Assembly (NCBI GenBank): GCA_049522565.1
Contig: JBEKNT010000453.1
Coordinates: forward strand, 1 to 5,293
Length of the DNA: 5,293 nt
Origin: JASHVB01 sp049522565
GTDB taxonomy: Bacteria > Pseudomonadota > Alphaproteobacteria > Acetobacterales > Acetobacteraceae
Reading direction: 5' to 3'
Positions 1 to 5,293 of this stretch are shown here, piece after piece. A program made the translations under genes and the position numbers. Each line of letters begins with the position of its first letter. Position 1 is the stretch's first letter. The notes under the pieces are model-generated. The model searched no databases. It was given only the letters and a program-made list of their open reading frames with translations, and was not told the origin of the DNA.

Positions 1-89
1 GGCGGAGAGAGTGGGATTCGAACCCACGGTACACTTGCGCGTACACACGCTTTCCAAGCGTGCGCCTTAAGCCACTCGGCCATCTCTCC
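1..89 (-). tRNA. tRNA-Ser, anticodon GGA, 3' end cut by the window edge
   Basis: Read on the minus strand, this folds as a class II tRNA. The 7-bp acceptor stem is fully paired (83-89 with 4-10). The anticodon stem is 5 bp (58-62 with 46-50) around the loop TTGGAAA, which puts the anticodon GGA at 55-53. A long variable arm closed by GTAC/GTAC (about 30-44) is typical of serine tRNAs. The T arm is GTGGG-TTCGAAT-CCCAC (27-11). The discriminator base is G at position 3, as expected for tRNA-Ser, followed by CC at 2-1. The final A of an encoded CCA would lie just outside the window. The tRNA reads UCC and UCU codons. The only defect is the truncation by the window edge. Confidence 0.96.
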
Positions 90-105
90 CGCACGGGCGG
101 CCGCC

Positions 106-134
106 TAGATAGCAGCGTCGGCGGTTCGGGAAAA
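106..134 (-). promoter_or_regulatory. Weak candidate promoter for tRNA-Ser
   Basis: On the minus strand TTTTCC (134-129) and TATCTA (111-106) are separated by 17 bp and would start transcription about 10 nt before the mature tRNA 5' end at 89. Each hexamer matches only about half of the sigma-70 consensus, so the support is mainly position. The tRNA could instead be read through from the oxidoreductase gene, whose stop codon lies 54 bp upstream. Confidence 0.22.
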
Positions 135-143
135 CCCCGGCGC

Positions 144-1166
144 TCAGCCAGGGAACATCGCCTTCAGCCGCGGCACCAGCTCCTGCGCGTAACGTTCCAG
201 GTGCCGCGACATCTGGTCCGGCCGCAGCCCCGGCGGCACCGCCCAGCAGACGATGTCGGTCAGCCCGTATTCGCGGATGAACGCCGCCATGCGGGCGACG
301 CAATCGTCCAGATCGCCGACGATCCAATTCTGCGGAATCCGCTGCTCGTCGACGATGCCGGCGACGCCGCCATGCCCGCCGGACTCCGCCCGGAACTGCT
401 GGTACAGCGCCATGCGCCGGCGCTCCGCGGCGCGGACCGGCTTGTAGTCGCGCTCCGGATCGTCAGTGATCAGGCAGGGGCGGATGATGCCGACGCGATA
501 CGCCGACGGGTCGCGTCCGGCCTCGCGCAGCGCCGCCTGCCAGGGATCCAGCGACCGCTCGCGCGGTCCTTGCGGCAGCAGGTTGGCGTCAAATCGCGCC
601 GCCCGCCTCGCTCCCGCTTCCGCCAGAGCCGCCACCCATAGCGGCGGGCCGCCCGGCTGCACATAGCCGGGCGTGATGCGCACATCCTGGAAGTCGTAGC
701 GCTTGCCGTGGAACGAGAAGCGCTCACCGGTAAAGGCGCGAGTCAACACCTCCAGCCCTTCGTCGGTGTAGGACAGCCGATGCGACACCGGCAGTCCGAA
801 GCCGCGGAACTCGTGCGCGGCGTAACCCAGCCCGACGCCGATCTCCACCCGCCCGCCGCTGATGTTGTCGAGCACGGCGAGGTCCTCGGCCAGGCGGATC
901 GGATGGTTGAACGGCAGCAGGCAGACGTCGCAGGAAAACCGCACATGTCGGGTGCGCGCCGCCATCGCGCCGGCGACCGGAATCCACGACGGCAGGTAGC
1001 CGTCATCGACGAAGTGGTGCTCGGTGAACCACACAAGGTCGATCCCGAGCCCATCCAGCCACACCACCTGCTCCATGATGGCGGCATAGAGATCGGGCGT
1101 CCGCATCCCGGATTCCGGTGGATTGCGGAAGTCGTAGACGACGCCCATGCGCAGCGGCTGCGGCAT
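144..1166 (-). CDS. LLM class (luciferase-like) flavin-dependent oxidoreductase
   Basis: This 340-residue protein belongs to the bacterial luciferase-like monooxygenase superfamily, a TIM-barrel fold of enzymes that use reduced FMN or F420 to oxidise small organic substrates in the cytoplasm. Visible family signatures are the EHH segment at residues 49-51, the run from HPIRLAEDLAVLDNISGGR (88-106) into EIGVGLGY (108-115), EFRGFG (119-124), TGERFSFHGKRY (146-157), and PPLWVAA (174-180) followed by ARRAARF (186-192). Length is normal for the family. The reading frame is open to a TTG at 1229, but the ATG at 1166 is preceded by GGGGAGGGA with GGAGG 6 nt upstream, and the homology-like sequence begins only after it. 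Substrate and flavin cofactor (FMN or F420) cannot be read from the sequence. Neighbours are tRNA-Ser downstream and lepA 180 bp upstream on the same strand; neither suggests a pathway. Confidence 0.9.
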   Translation of the reverse strand: MPQPLRMGVVYDFRNPPESGMRTPDLYAAIMEQVVWLDGLGIDLVWFTEHHFVDDGYLPSWIPVAGAMAARTRHVRFSCDVCLLPFNHPIRLAEDLAVLDNISGGRVEIGVGLGYAAHEFRGFGLPVSHRLSYTDEGLEVLTRAFTGERFSFHGKRYDFQDVRITPGYVQPGGPPLWVAALAEAGARRAARFDANLLPQGPRERSLDPWQAALREAGRDPSAYRVGIIRPCLITDDPERDYKPVRAAERRRMALYQQFRAESGGHGGVAGIVDEQRIPQNWIVGDLDDCVARMAAFIREYGLTDIVCWAVPPGLRPDQMSRHLERYAQELVPRLKAMFPG

Positions 1167-1170
1167 GGCT

Positions 1171-1179
1171 TCCCTCCCC
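1171..1179 (-). promoter_or_regulatory. Ribosome binding site that sets the oxidoreductase start
   Basis: On the minus strand the sequence reads GGGGAGGGAAGCC and then ATG. The GGAGG core (1177-1173) sits 6 nt before the ATG at 1166. This strong Shine-Dalgarno selects this ATG over the in-frame TTG at 1229. Confidence 0.75.
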
Positions 1180-1200
1180 GGTTGGTAGCATTGCACGGCG

Positions 1201-1229
1201 ATGATGTGACCCGTCCCGTGGCCTGGCAA
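1201..1229 (-). promoter_or_regulatory. Candidate sigma-70-type promoter for the oxidoreductase gene
   Basis: On the minus strand TTGCCA (1229-1224, 5 of 6 to TTGACA) is followed after exactly 17 bp by CATCAT (1206-1201, 4 of 6 to TATAAT). Transcription would begin near 1194, giving a leader of about 28 nt before the ATG at 1166. This agrees with the Shine-Dalgarno evidence for that start, because the upstream TTG codon at 1229 would then not be transcribed. It is a consensus match only. Confidence 0.3.
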
Positions 1230-1276
1230 GCATACGAAATCAGAACGTTACCATAGCACTACCTGTCACGGACAAT

Positions 1277-1295
1277 CCGCTGCTCAAGGCAGCGG
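1277..1295 (-). terminator. 7-bp perfect hairpin downstream of lepA, possible terminator
   Basis: CCGCTGC (1277-1283) and GCAGCGG (1289-1295) are exact reverse complements around a 5-nt loop. The hairpin lies 51 bp past the lepA stop and upstream of the oxidoreductase promoter candidate, where a lepA terminator would be expected. In the minus-strand direction it is followed by ATTGTCC rather than a T run. It is therefore not a classic intrinsic terminator; it could be a weak terminator, an mRNA 3'-end stabiliser or a chance palindrome. Confidence 0.35.
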
Positions 1296-1346
1296 GGTTC
1301 TGAAACTGCGGTCACTATAGGATTCGAATGGTCTGGTCACGAAACG

Positions 1347-3152
1347 CTACGCATCCATCTTCAGCGCCGCCAGGAAGGCCGACTGCGGGATCTCCACCTT
1401 GCCGAACTGGCGCATCCGCTTCTTGCCCTCCTTCTGCTTCTCCAGCAGCTTGCGCTTTCGCGTGATATCCCCCCCGTAGCACTTCGCCGTCACGTCCTTC
1501 GACAGCGCGCTGATCGTCTCGCGCGCGATCACCCGTCCGCCGATCGCCGCCTGCACCGCGATCTTGAACAACTGCCGCGGGATCAAATCCTTCAGCTTGC
1601 CGCAGATCGCCCGTCCGCGCGCCTCCGCCACGTTGCGATGCGCGATGAACGACAGCGCGTCCACCGGGTCGCCGTTCACCAGGATCGAAATCCGCACCAG
1701 GTCGCCCGGCGCATAGCCGTCCATCTGGTAGTCGAAGCTGGCATAACCCCGAGATACCGACTTCAGCCGGTCGTAGAAGTCGAACACCACCTCGTTCAGC
1801 GGCAGCCGGTACACCACCATCGCCCGGTTGCCGACATAGGTCAGGTCCACCTGTTCGCCGCGCCGCTCGGTGCACAGGTGCAGCACCACGCCGAGGTAGT
1901 CGTCCGGCAGCATGATGGTGGCGCGGATCCACGGCTCCTCGATGTGGTCGATCAGCGAACCGTCCGGCATGTCCACCGGGTTGTGCAGTTCGATCACCTC
2001 GCCGTTGGTGCGGTGCACGCGGTACACCACCGATGGCGCGGTGGCGATCAGGTCGAGGTCGAACTCGCGGGTCAGCCGCTCTTGGATGATCTCCAGGTGC
2101 AGCAGCCCGAGGAAGCCGCAGCGGAAGCCGAAGCCCAGCGCGGCGGAGGTCTCCGGATCGTAGTGGAAGCTGGCGTCGTTCAGCCGCAGTTTTCCTAGCG
2201 ACTCGCGCAGCTTCTCGAAATCGTCGGCGTCCACCGGATACAGGCCGCACCACACCACCGGGATCGACGGCTTGAACCCGGGCAGCGCCGCGGCGGCGGG
2301 GTTGCGGTCGTCGGTGATGGTGTCGCCCACCGAGCAATCGGCGACGGTCTTGATGGAGGCCGTAATGAACCCGATCTCCCCGGGCCCCAGATCGTCGGTC
2401 GGGATCATCTTCGGTGAGAACACCCCGACTTGCTCGACCGAGTGCACCGCGCCGTTCGACATCATGCGGATCTTCTGCGCCCGCTTCAGGCGGCCGTCCT
2501 TCACCCGCACCAGGATCACCACGCCGAGATACTGGTCGTACCAGCTATCCACCAGCAGCGCCTTCAGCGGCGCCGCGCCGTCGCCCTTCGGCGGCGGCAG
2601 GCGGTGCACCAGCGCCTCCAGCACGCCCTCGATGTTCAGCCCGGTCTTGGCGCTGATCTCGATCGCGTCGGAGGCATCCAGGCCGATCACGTCCTCGATC
2701 TGCTGCTTCACCCGCTCCGGTTCGGCGGCCGGCAGGTCGATCTTGTTCAGCACGGGCACGATTTCGTGGTTGGCCTCGATCGCCTGGTAGACGTTGGCCA
2801 GCGTCTGCGCCTCCACCCCCTGGCTGGCGTCCACCACGAGGAGAGAACCCTCGCAGGCGGCCAGGCTGCGGCTGACCTCGTAGGCGAAGTCCACGTGGCC
2901 GGGCGTATCCATCAGGTTCAGCTCGTACACCTGGCCGTTCTTGGCCTTATAGGTCAGCCGGACGGTCTGCGCCTTGATAGTGATGCCGCGCTCCCGCTCC
3001 AGGTCCATGCTGTCGAGCACCTGGTTGGTCATCTCCCGGTCGCTCAGCGCGCCGGTGGTCTGGATCAGCCGGTCGGCCAGGGTGGATTTCCCGTGGTCGA
3101 TATGGGCGATGATCGCGAAATTGCGGATGTGGTCGATCGGTGTGTCGGTCAT
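1347..3152 (-). CDS. lepA: Elongation factor 4 (LepA), ribosome-associated GTPase
   Basis: A complete 601-residue LepA/EF-4, the normal family length. It is a translational GTPase related to EF-G, reported to act on ribosomes during elongation stress and in ribosome biogenesis or initiation. All GTPase motifs are present: G1 AHIDHGKST (16-24), G2 RGITI (55-59), G3 DTPGH (82-86, with the catalytic-type His 86), G4 NKID (136-139) and G5 SAK (167-169). The EF-G-like beta-barrel and alpha/beta domains follow. The protein ends with the LepA-specific C-terminal domain, recognised from KCYGGDI, the basic stretch RKRKLLEKQKEGKKRMRQ, and FGKVEIPQSAFLAALKMD near the end. The ATG at 3152 fits the usual LepA N-terminus (a few residues, then IRNFAIIAHIDHG), although no Shine-Dalgarno precedes it. 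It is divergent from the heme-propeller gene at 3560. There is no sign of damage. Confidence 0.98.
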   Translation of the reverse strand: MTDTPIDHIRNFAIIAHIDHGKSTLADRLIQTTGALSDREMTNQVLDSMDLERERGITIKAQTVRLTYKAKNGQVYELNLMDTPGHVDFAYEVSRSLAACEGSLLVVDASQGVEAQTLANVYQAIEANHEIVPVLNKIDLPAAEPERVKQQIEDVIGLDASDAIEISAKTGLNIEGVLEALVHRLPPPKGDGAAPLKALLVDSWYDQYLGVVILVRVKDGRLKRAQKIRMMSNGAVHSVEQVGVFSPKMIPTDDLGPGEIGFITASIKTVADCSVGDTITDDRNPAAAALPGFKPSIPVVWCGLYPVDADDFEKLRESLGKLRLNDASFHYDPETSAALGFGFRCGFLGLLHLEIIQERLTREFDLDLIATAPSVVYRVHRTNGEVIELHNPVDMPDGSLIDHIEEPWIRATIMLPDDYLGVVLHLCTERRGEQVDLTYVGNRAMVVYRLPLNEVVFDFYDRLKSVSRGYASFDYQMDGYAPGDLVRISILVNGDPVDALSFIAHRNVAEARGRAICGKLKDLIPRQLFKIAVQAAIGGRVIARETISALSKDVTAKCYGGDITRKRKLLEKQKEGKKRMRQFGKVEIPQSAFLAALKMDA

Positions 3153-3157
3153 TTGCC

Positions 3158-3176
3158 AGGGGTCAGGGGTCAGGGG
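3158..3176. repeat. Short tandem repeat AGGGGTC next to the lepA start
   Basis: Two full copies of AGGGGTC plus a partial third (AGGGG) run head to tail, ending 5 bp from the lepA ATG. In the lepA mRNA this reads as CCCCTGA repeats. It occupies the position where a Shine-Dalgarno would be expected, and that element is absent. The function, if any, is unknown. Confidence 0.8.
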
Positions 3177-3221
3177 CGGCGCTCAGAAGCCCGGGGAGGG
3201 GCTGCTGCTGCGGTGCAGTAT

Positions 3222-3250
3222 CAGATAGAGCGTCGGCCGGGCGATGTCAT
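3222..3250 (-). promoter_or_regulatory. Weak candidate promoter for lepA
   Basis: On the minus strand ATGACA (3250-3245, 5 of 6 to TTGACA) is separated by 17 bp from TATCTG (3227-3222, 3 of 6 to TATAAT). This would give a leader of roughly 60 nt ahead of lepA. The -10 match is poor, so this is a suggestion only. Confidence 0.2.
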
Positions 3251-3258
3251 CCACGTAA

Positions 3259-3283
3259 ACCTCTCCCGCTTTGGGGGAGAGGT
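3259..3283. repeat. 9-bp perfect palindrome, REP-like
   Basis: ACCTCTCCC (3259-3267) and GGGAGAGGT (3275-3283) are exact reverse complements around a 7-nt loop. Palindromes of this CCTCTCCC/GGGAGAGG type, followed by a GAAGCG-like segment and AGGGTG, resemble dispersed intergenic palindromes that I recall from GC-rich alphaproteobacterial genomes; I have not checked this. No T-run follows on the plus strand and only TTT on the minus strand, so a terminator role is unlikely. It forms the left edge of a larger set of nested inverted repeats extending to about 3414. Confidence 0.6.
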
Positions 3284-3414
3284 CGAAAGGCGAAGCGGAG
3301 AGGGTGATCGGGCTGCCCGGCCGCGAAAACTGCCTGCCGACCCGATCGGCCGCACCCTCGCCGCTCCCGGTCGGTTCGCCTCGCGACCCAGCCGCGTCGA
3401 TCCGCTTCGCGACC
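3281..3414. repeat. Nested inverted repeats in the lepA/propeller intergenic region
   Basis: Three inverted repeats nest in order. The outer pair is GCGAAGCGGA (3290-3299) with TCCGCTTCGC (3401-3410), extended by GGTC (3281-3284) with GACC (3411-3414) across a 5-nt bulge. The middle pair is GAGGGTG (3300-3306) with CACCCTC (3353-3359). The inner pair is GATCGGG (3306-3312) with CCCGATC (3341-3347), sharing position 3306 with the middle arm. The ordering is compatible with a single long, interrupted stem. It could be a composite palindromic repeat, a miniature mobile element remnant, or coincidence in GC-rich sequence. No terminal target-site duplication was recognised. Confidence 0.45.
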
Positions 3415-3548
3415 TTGATCCGCATTGCGGCCCGAGCCCACGGTGCCGGCGAGGTGGACCCGGCGTCCGGACCGCCACACTATTCCGTGTCGCATCCCGC
3501 CTGGGGTCGCCGAGTCCCGGCCGAACCTCCGACGGACAAAAACGAGTT

Positions 3549-3555
3549 GGGAGAG
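3549..3555 (+). promoter_or_regulatory. Ribosome binding site that sets a GTG start
   Basis: GGGAGAG at 3549-3555, with core GGAG 6 nt before GTG at 3560, is a good Shine-Dalgarno. It fixes the start of the heme-propeller gene at the GTG immediately before its signal peptide, not at the in-frame ATG at 3425. Confidence 0.75.
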
Positions 3556-3559
3556 AACC

Positions 3560-5221
3560 GTGCCCATACGCCTCGCCAGATTGCTTGGCCTCGTGCTGCT
3601 GCTGCCATCGCTCGCCGGACCAGCGCGGGCCGAGCCGGCGGTCGTGCTGTCGGGTCACGTCCGCTCCGCCCGGGAAGGCGCGATGGAAGGCGTGCTGGTC
3701 AGCGCCCATCGCGAGGGCTCCAACATCACCGTCACCGTGGTCAGCGACGCACAGGGCGGCTACGGCTTTCCCGCGTCACGCCTGGCGCCCGGGCACTACG
3801 TGCTGACCATCCGCGCCGTGGGGTACGACCTGGCCGGTCCCGGCGCGGTGGATGTGGCGGCCGAGACCCCGGCGGCCGCCGACCTGACGTTGCGACCCAC
3901 GACCGACCTGGCCGCCCAGCTCACCAACGCCGAGTGGTTCGACAGCCTGCCCGGCGATCTCGCGCAGAAGCAGTTCCTGCAAAACTGCGTCGGCTGCCAC
4001 AACCTGCAACGGCCGCTGTATTCCGCGCACACCGCGGCAGAGTTCACCGCCGTGCAGCAGCGCATGGCGGGTTACGCGGCGGCTTCGTCGGTGTTGACGC
4101 CACAGCGCTTGCTCGCCGATCGCGTCGCCAACCAGGGCGAATTCGCGCTGGAGAAGCGGCAGGCGGTGATCGAGAAGCAGGCCGCGTATCTCGCCGGCGT
4201 CAATCTGAGCAAGGCGCCGGTGTGGGGTTTCCCGTTGAAGACGTTCCACCGTCCGACCGGGCGGGCGACTCGCGTCGTCGTCACCGAATACGATCTGCCG
4301 CAGCCGACGCGCATGCCGCACGACGTCATCGTCACTCCCGACGGCACCGTGTGGTACGACAGTTTCGTCGAGCAAATCCTGGGTAAGCTGGATGCGGCAA
4401 CCGGCAGGATCGTCGAGTACACGGTGCCGACGCTGAAGCCTGATTCGCCGAAGGGCGCGCTGGCGCTGCGGGCCGATGCCGACGGCAATCTGTGGCTTGG
4501 GCTGGCCTACCAGGCGGGTGTGGCGCGGTTCGATCCGCGCACGGAGACGTTCCGCACCTGGCCGGTGCCCCCGGCGCTGAACAAGGACTACACGCAGACC
4601 ACCGAGGTCGAGCCAAGCCACGCCAACGTGGATGGCAAGGTGTGGATCGAGGATTCCGGCACCTATTCGATCTACCGGATGGACATCGCCAGCGGCGCGT
4701 ACGAGGTGTTCCAGCCGTTCCCGATTCCCAGTCCGAACCTCTACGACATCAGCAGCGATGCCGCGAACAACGTGTTTTTCACCGTGTTCGGCCGCGGCGA
4801 CGTCGGCCGGGTGGATGCGAAGACCGGCGCCGTGACCACCTGGCCGACGCCAACGCCCAATTCAGCGCCGCGCCGCGGAGCGCTGGACGCAACCGGGCGG
4901 TTCTGGTTCGGCGAGTTCCGCGGCAACCGGATCGGCATGTTCGACCCGGCCACGCAGAGCTTCCGCGAATGGACGCCGCCGACGCCGGGGTATTTCCCGT
5001 ATGACGTGGTGGCCGATCGCAACGGCGACGTGTGGGCCGGCTCGATGATGGCGGACCGGGTGGAGCGGCTCGATCCGCGCTCCGGGACATTCACCGAATA
5101 TCTGCTGCCGCGCCCGACCAACATGCGACGGTCGTTCGTCGATGACCGGGCGACGCCGGTGTCGTTCTGGGTCGGCAGCAACCACGGCGCATCGATCGTG
5201 CGGGTGGAACCGCTGGATTAG
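3560..5221 (+). CDS. Exported carboxypeptidase-regulatory-like / cytochrome c / Vgb-like beta-propeller protein
   Basis: This 553-residue protein starts at GTG 3560. Residues 1-24 are a Sec signal peptide: Arg 4 and 7, a Leu-rich core, and cleavage after ARA (22-24), implying a periplasmic location. Residues about 27-112 form a carboxypeptidase-regulatory-like beta-sandwich (SGHV, then GVLVSA, then D-GGYGF, then L-PGHYVLTIRAVGY). A single heme c motif CVGCH lies at 143-147; Met 169 in QQRMAGY is a possible axial ligand. From about 236 to the end are seven repeats of the Vgb/streptogramin-lyase-like propeller type, with aromatic anchors at W265, W312, W362, F406, W449, W492 and W537 (spacing 43-50) and recurring FDP-T--FREW-type strands. 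Known Vgb enzymes linearise streptogramin B, but they lack a heme domain and the catalytic residues were not identified here. A periplasmic redox or sensing/binding role is inference; the substrate is unknown. No neighbouring gene in the window points to a partner. Confidence 0.9.
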   Translation: MPIRLARLLGLVLLLPSLAGPARAEPAVVLSGHVRSAREGAMEGVLVSAHREGSNITVTVVSDAQGGYGFPASRLAPGHYVLTIRAVGYDLAGPGAVDVAAETPAAADLTLRPTTDLAAQLTNAEWFDSLPGDLAQKQFLQNCVGCHNLQRPLYSAHTAAEFTAVQQRMAGYAAASSVLTPQRLLADRVANQGEFALEKRQAVIEKQAAYLAGVNLSKAPVWGFPLKTFHRPTGRATRVVVTEYDLPQPTRMPHDVIVTPDGTVWYDSFVEQILGKLDAATGRIVEYTVPTLKPDSPKGALALRADADGNLWLGLAYQAGVARFDPRTETFRTWPVPPALNKDYTQTTEVEPSHANVDGKVWIEDSGTYSIYRMDIASGAYEVFQPFPIPSPNLYDISSDAANNVFFTVFGRGDVGRVDAKTGAVTTWPTPTPNSAPRRGALDATGRFWFGEFRGNRIGMFDPATQSFREWTPPTPGYFPYDVVADRNGDVWAGSMMADRVERLDPRSGTFTEYLLPRPTNMRRSFVDDRATPVSFWVGSNHGASIVRVEPLD

Positions 5222-5231
5222 GCGTCGGGGC

Positions 5232-5293
5232 CTACTTCAGCACTGCGAGGCCGGCGAGCCCGGCATGCTGGCTCCTGCGCCTCGGGCCACGCA
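5232..5293 (-). CDS. Possible 3' end of a convergent gene, product unknown
   Basis: On the minus strand an open frame enters from the right edge and ends at TAG (5234-5232), giving about 19 residues ending in HAGLAGLAVLK. Codon third positions are mostly G or C, like the neighbours, and the stop lies 10 bp past the stop of the convergent heme-propeller gene, a common tail-to-tail arrangement. The fragment is too short to identify and overlaps an inverted repeat, so it may instead be noncoding. Confidence 0.3.
   Translation of the reverse strand, partial: RGPRRRSQHAGLAGLAVLK
5246..5284. repeat. Imperfect nested inverted repeat after the heme-propeller gene
   Basis: CGAGGC (5246-5251) pairs with GCCTCG (5279-5284), and inside it GAGCC (5256-5260) pairs with GGCTC (5270-5274). 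The two stems are separated by a symmetric 4-nt internal loop. It begins 25 bp past the stop of the plus-strand gene, so it may act as a transcript end or stabiliser. It lacks a T run, and it may simply lie inside the end of a convergent gene. Confidence 0.35.

Larger units (their letters stand above)
3153..3559. other. Divergent intergenic region between lepA and the heme-propeller gene
   Basis: This 407-bp stretch separates two divergent genes. It contains the AGGGGTC tandem repeat, a weak lepA promoter candidate, the 9-bp palindrome and the nested inverted repeats up to 3414. From 3415 to 3548 I see no convincing promoter for the plus-strand gene; TATTCC at 3481-3486 is at best a poor -10 and has no partner -35. 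Open frames that cross the region have arginine/proline-rich composition and overlap the palindromes, so none is called as a gene. Confidence 0.7.

Noticed and set aside
60..641. Plus-strand 193-residue frame opposite the oxidoreductase and tRNA
   Set aside because: It begins inside the tRNA, is antisense to the oxidoreductase and is Arg/Pro-rich without motifs.
1315..2337. Minus-strand 340-residue frame overlapping lepA
   Set aside because: It is a frame-shifted reading of lepA itself, whose correct frame is intact with all motifs.
3259..3283. Palindrome as an intrinsic terminator
   Set aside because: It lies upstream of both divergent genes, with no transcript known to end there, and has no T run on the plus strand and only three Ts on the minus strand.
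3183..3425. Minus-strand 80-residue frame upstream of lepA
   Set aside because: It reads straight through the palindromic repeats, and its segment SASPFDLSPKAGEV is the translation of the repeat. There is no Shine-Dalgarno or recognisable domain.
2430..3806. Long plus-strand open frame (458 residues) across lepA and the intergenic region
   Set aside because: It is antisense to lepA over 700 bp. The His/Arg/Gln/Val-rich composition is typical of the complement of a GC-rich gene, and it ends inside the heme-propeller gene in another frame.
3271..4386. Plus-strand open frame of 371 residues
   Set aside because: It is out of frame with the heme-propeller gene, is extremely rich in Arg, Gly and Ala, and shows no domain features.
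3776..4621. Minus-strand open frame of 281 residues opposite the heme-propeller gene
   Set aside because: Shadow frame on the opposite strand of a gene with clear domains; the composition is unnatural and no motifs are visible.
3560..5221. Annotation as a virginiamycin B lyase antibiotic-resistance gene
   Set aside because: Only the propeller resembles Vgb. The heme motif, extra domain and export signal do not fit a cytoplasmic lyase, and the catalytic residues could not be identified.

Overview
The window is about 5.3 kb of GC-rich DNA. Reading frames have strong G/C third-position bias and encode a LepA of alphaproteobacterial character. A member of the Rhodospirillales or Acetobacteraceae is my best guess from sequence resemblance alone; no search was run. 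There is no plasmid, phage, transposase or CRISPR signature. It looks like an ordinary chromosomal stretch with one unusual multidomain secreted protein and one structured intergenic region.

Layout, left to right. A class II tRNA-Ser (anticodon GGA) lies on the minus strand, and the window edge cuts through its 3' CCA. Next, also on the minus strand, is a luciferase-like (LLM class) flavin-dependent oxidoreductase gene (stop at 144, preferred ATG at 1166). A 180-bp gap with a 7-bp perfect hairpin separates it from lepA (elongation factor 4), which is complete on the minus strand (1347-3152). From 3153 to 3559 is a divergent intergenic region without a convincing gene. It holds a short AGGGGTC tandem repeat abutting the lepA start and a set of nested inverted repeats spanning about 3259-3414. 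On the plus strand, 3560-5221 encodes an exported protein: signal peptide, carboxypeptidase-regulatory-like beta-sandwich domain, one CXXCH cytochrome c motif, then a seven-repeat beta-propeller of the Vgb/streptogramin-lyase-like type. The last 72 bp hold an imperfect nested inverted repeat and possibly the 3' end of a convergent minus-strand gene.

The genes do not form an obvious pathway. tRNA-Ser and lepA both serve translation but are separated by the oxidoreductase. The LLM oxidoreductase has its own candidate promoter and Shine-Dalgarno. The heme-propeller protein is transcribed divergently from lepA and its partners, if any, lie outside the window. The most interesting items are the three-module heme/propeller protein, the nested palindromic element between it and lepA, and the lepA leader, where a repeat takes the place of a Shine-Dalgarno. 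I saw nothing that I can defend as an entirely new biological system.
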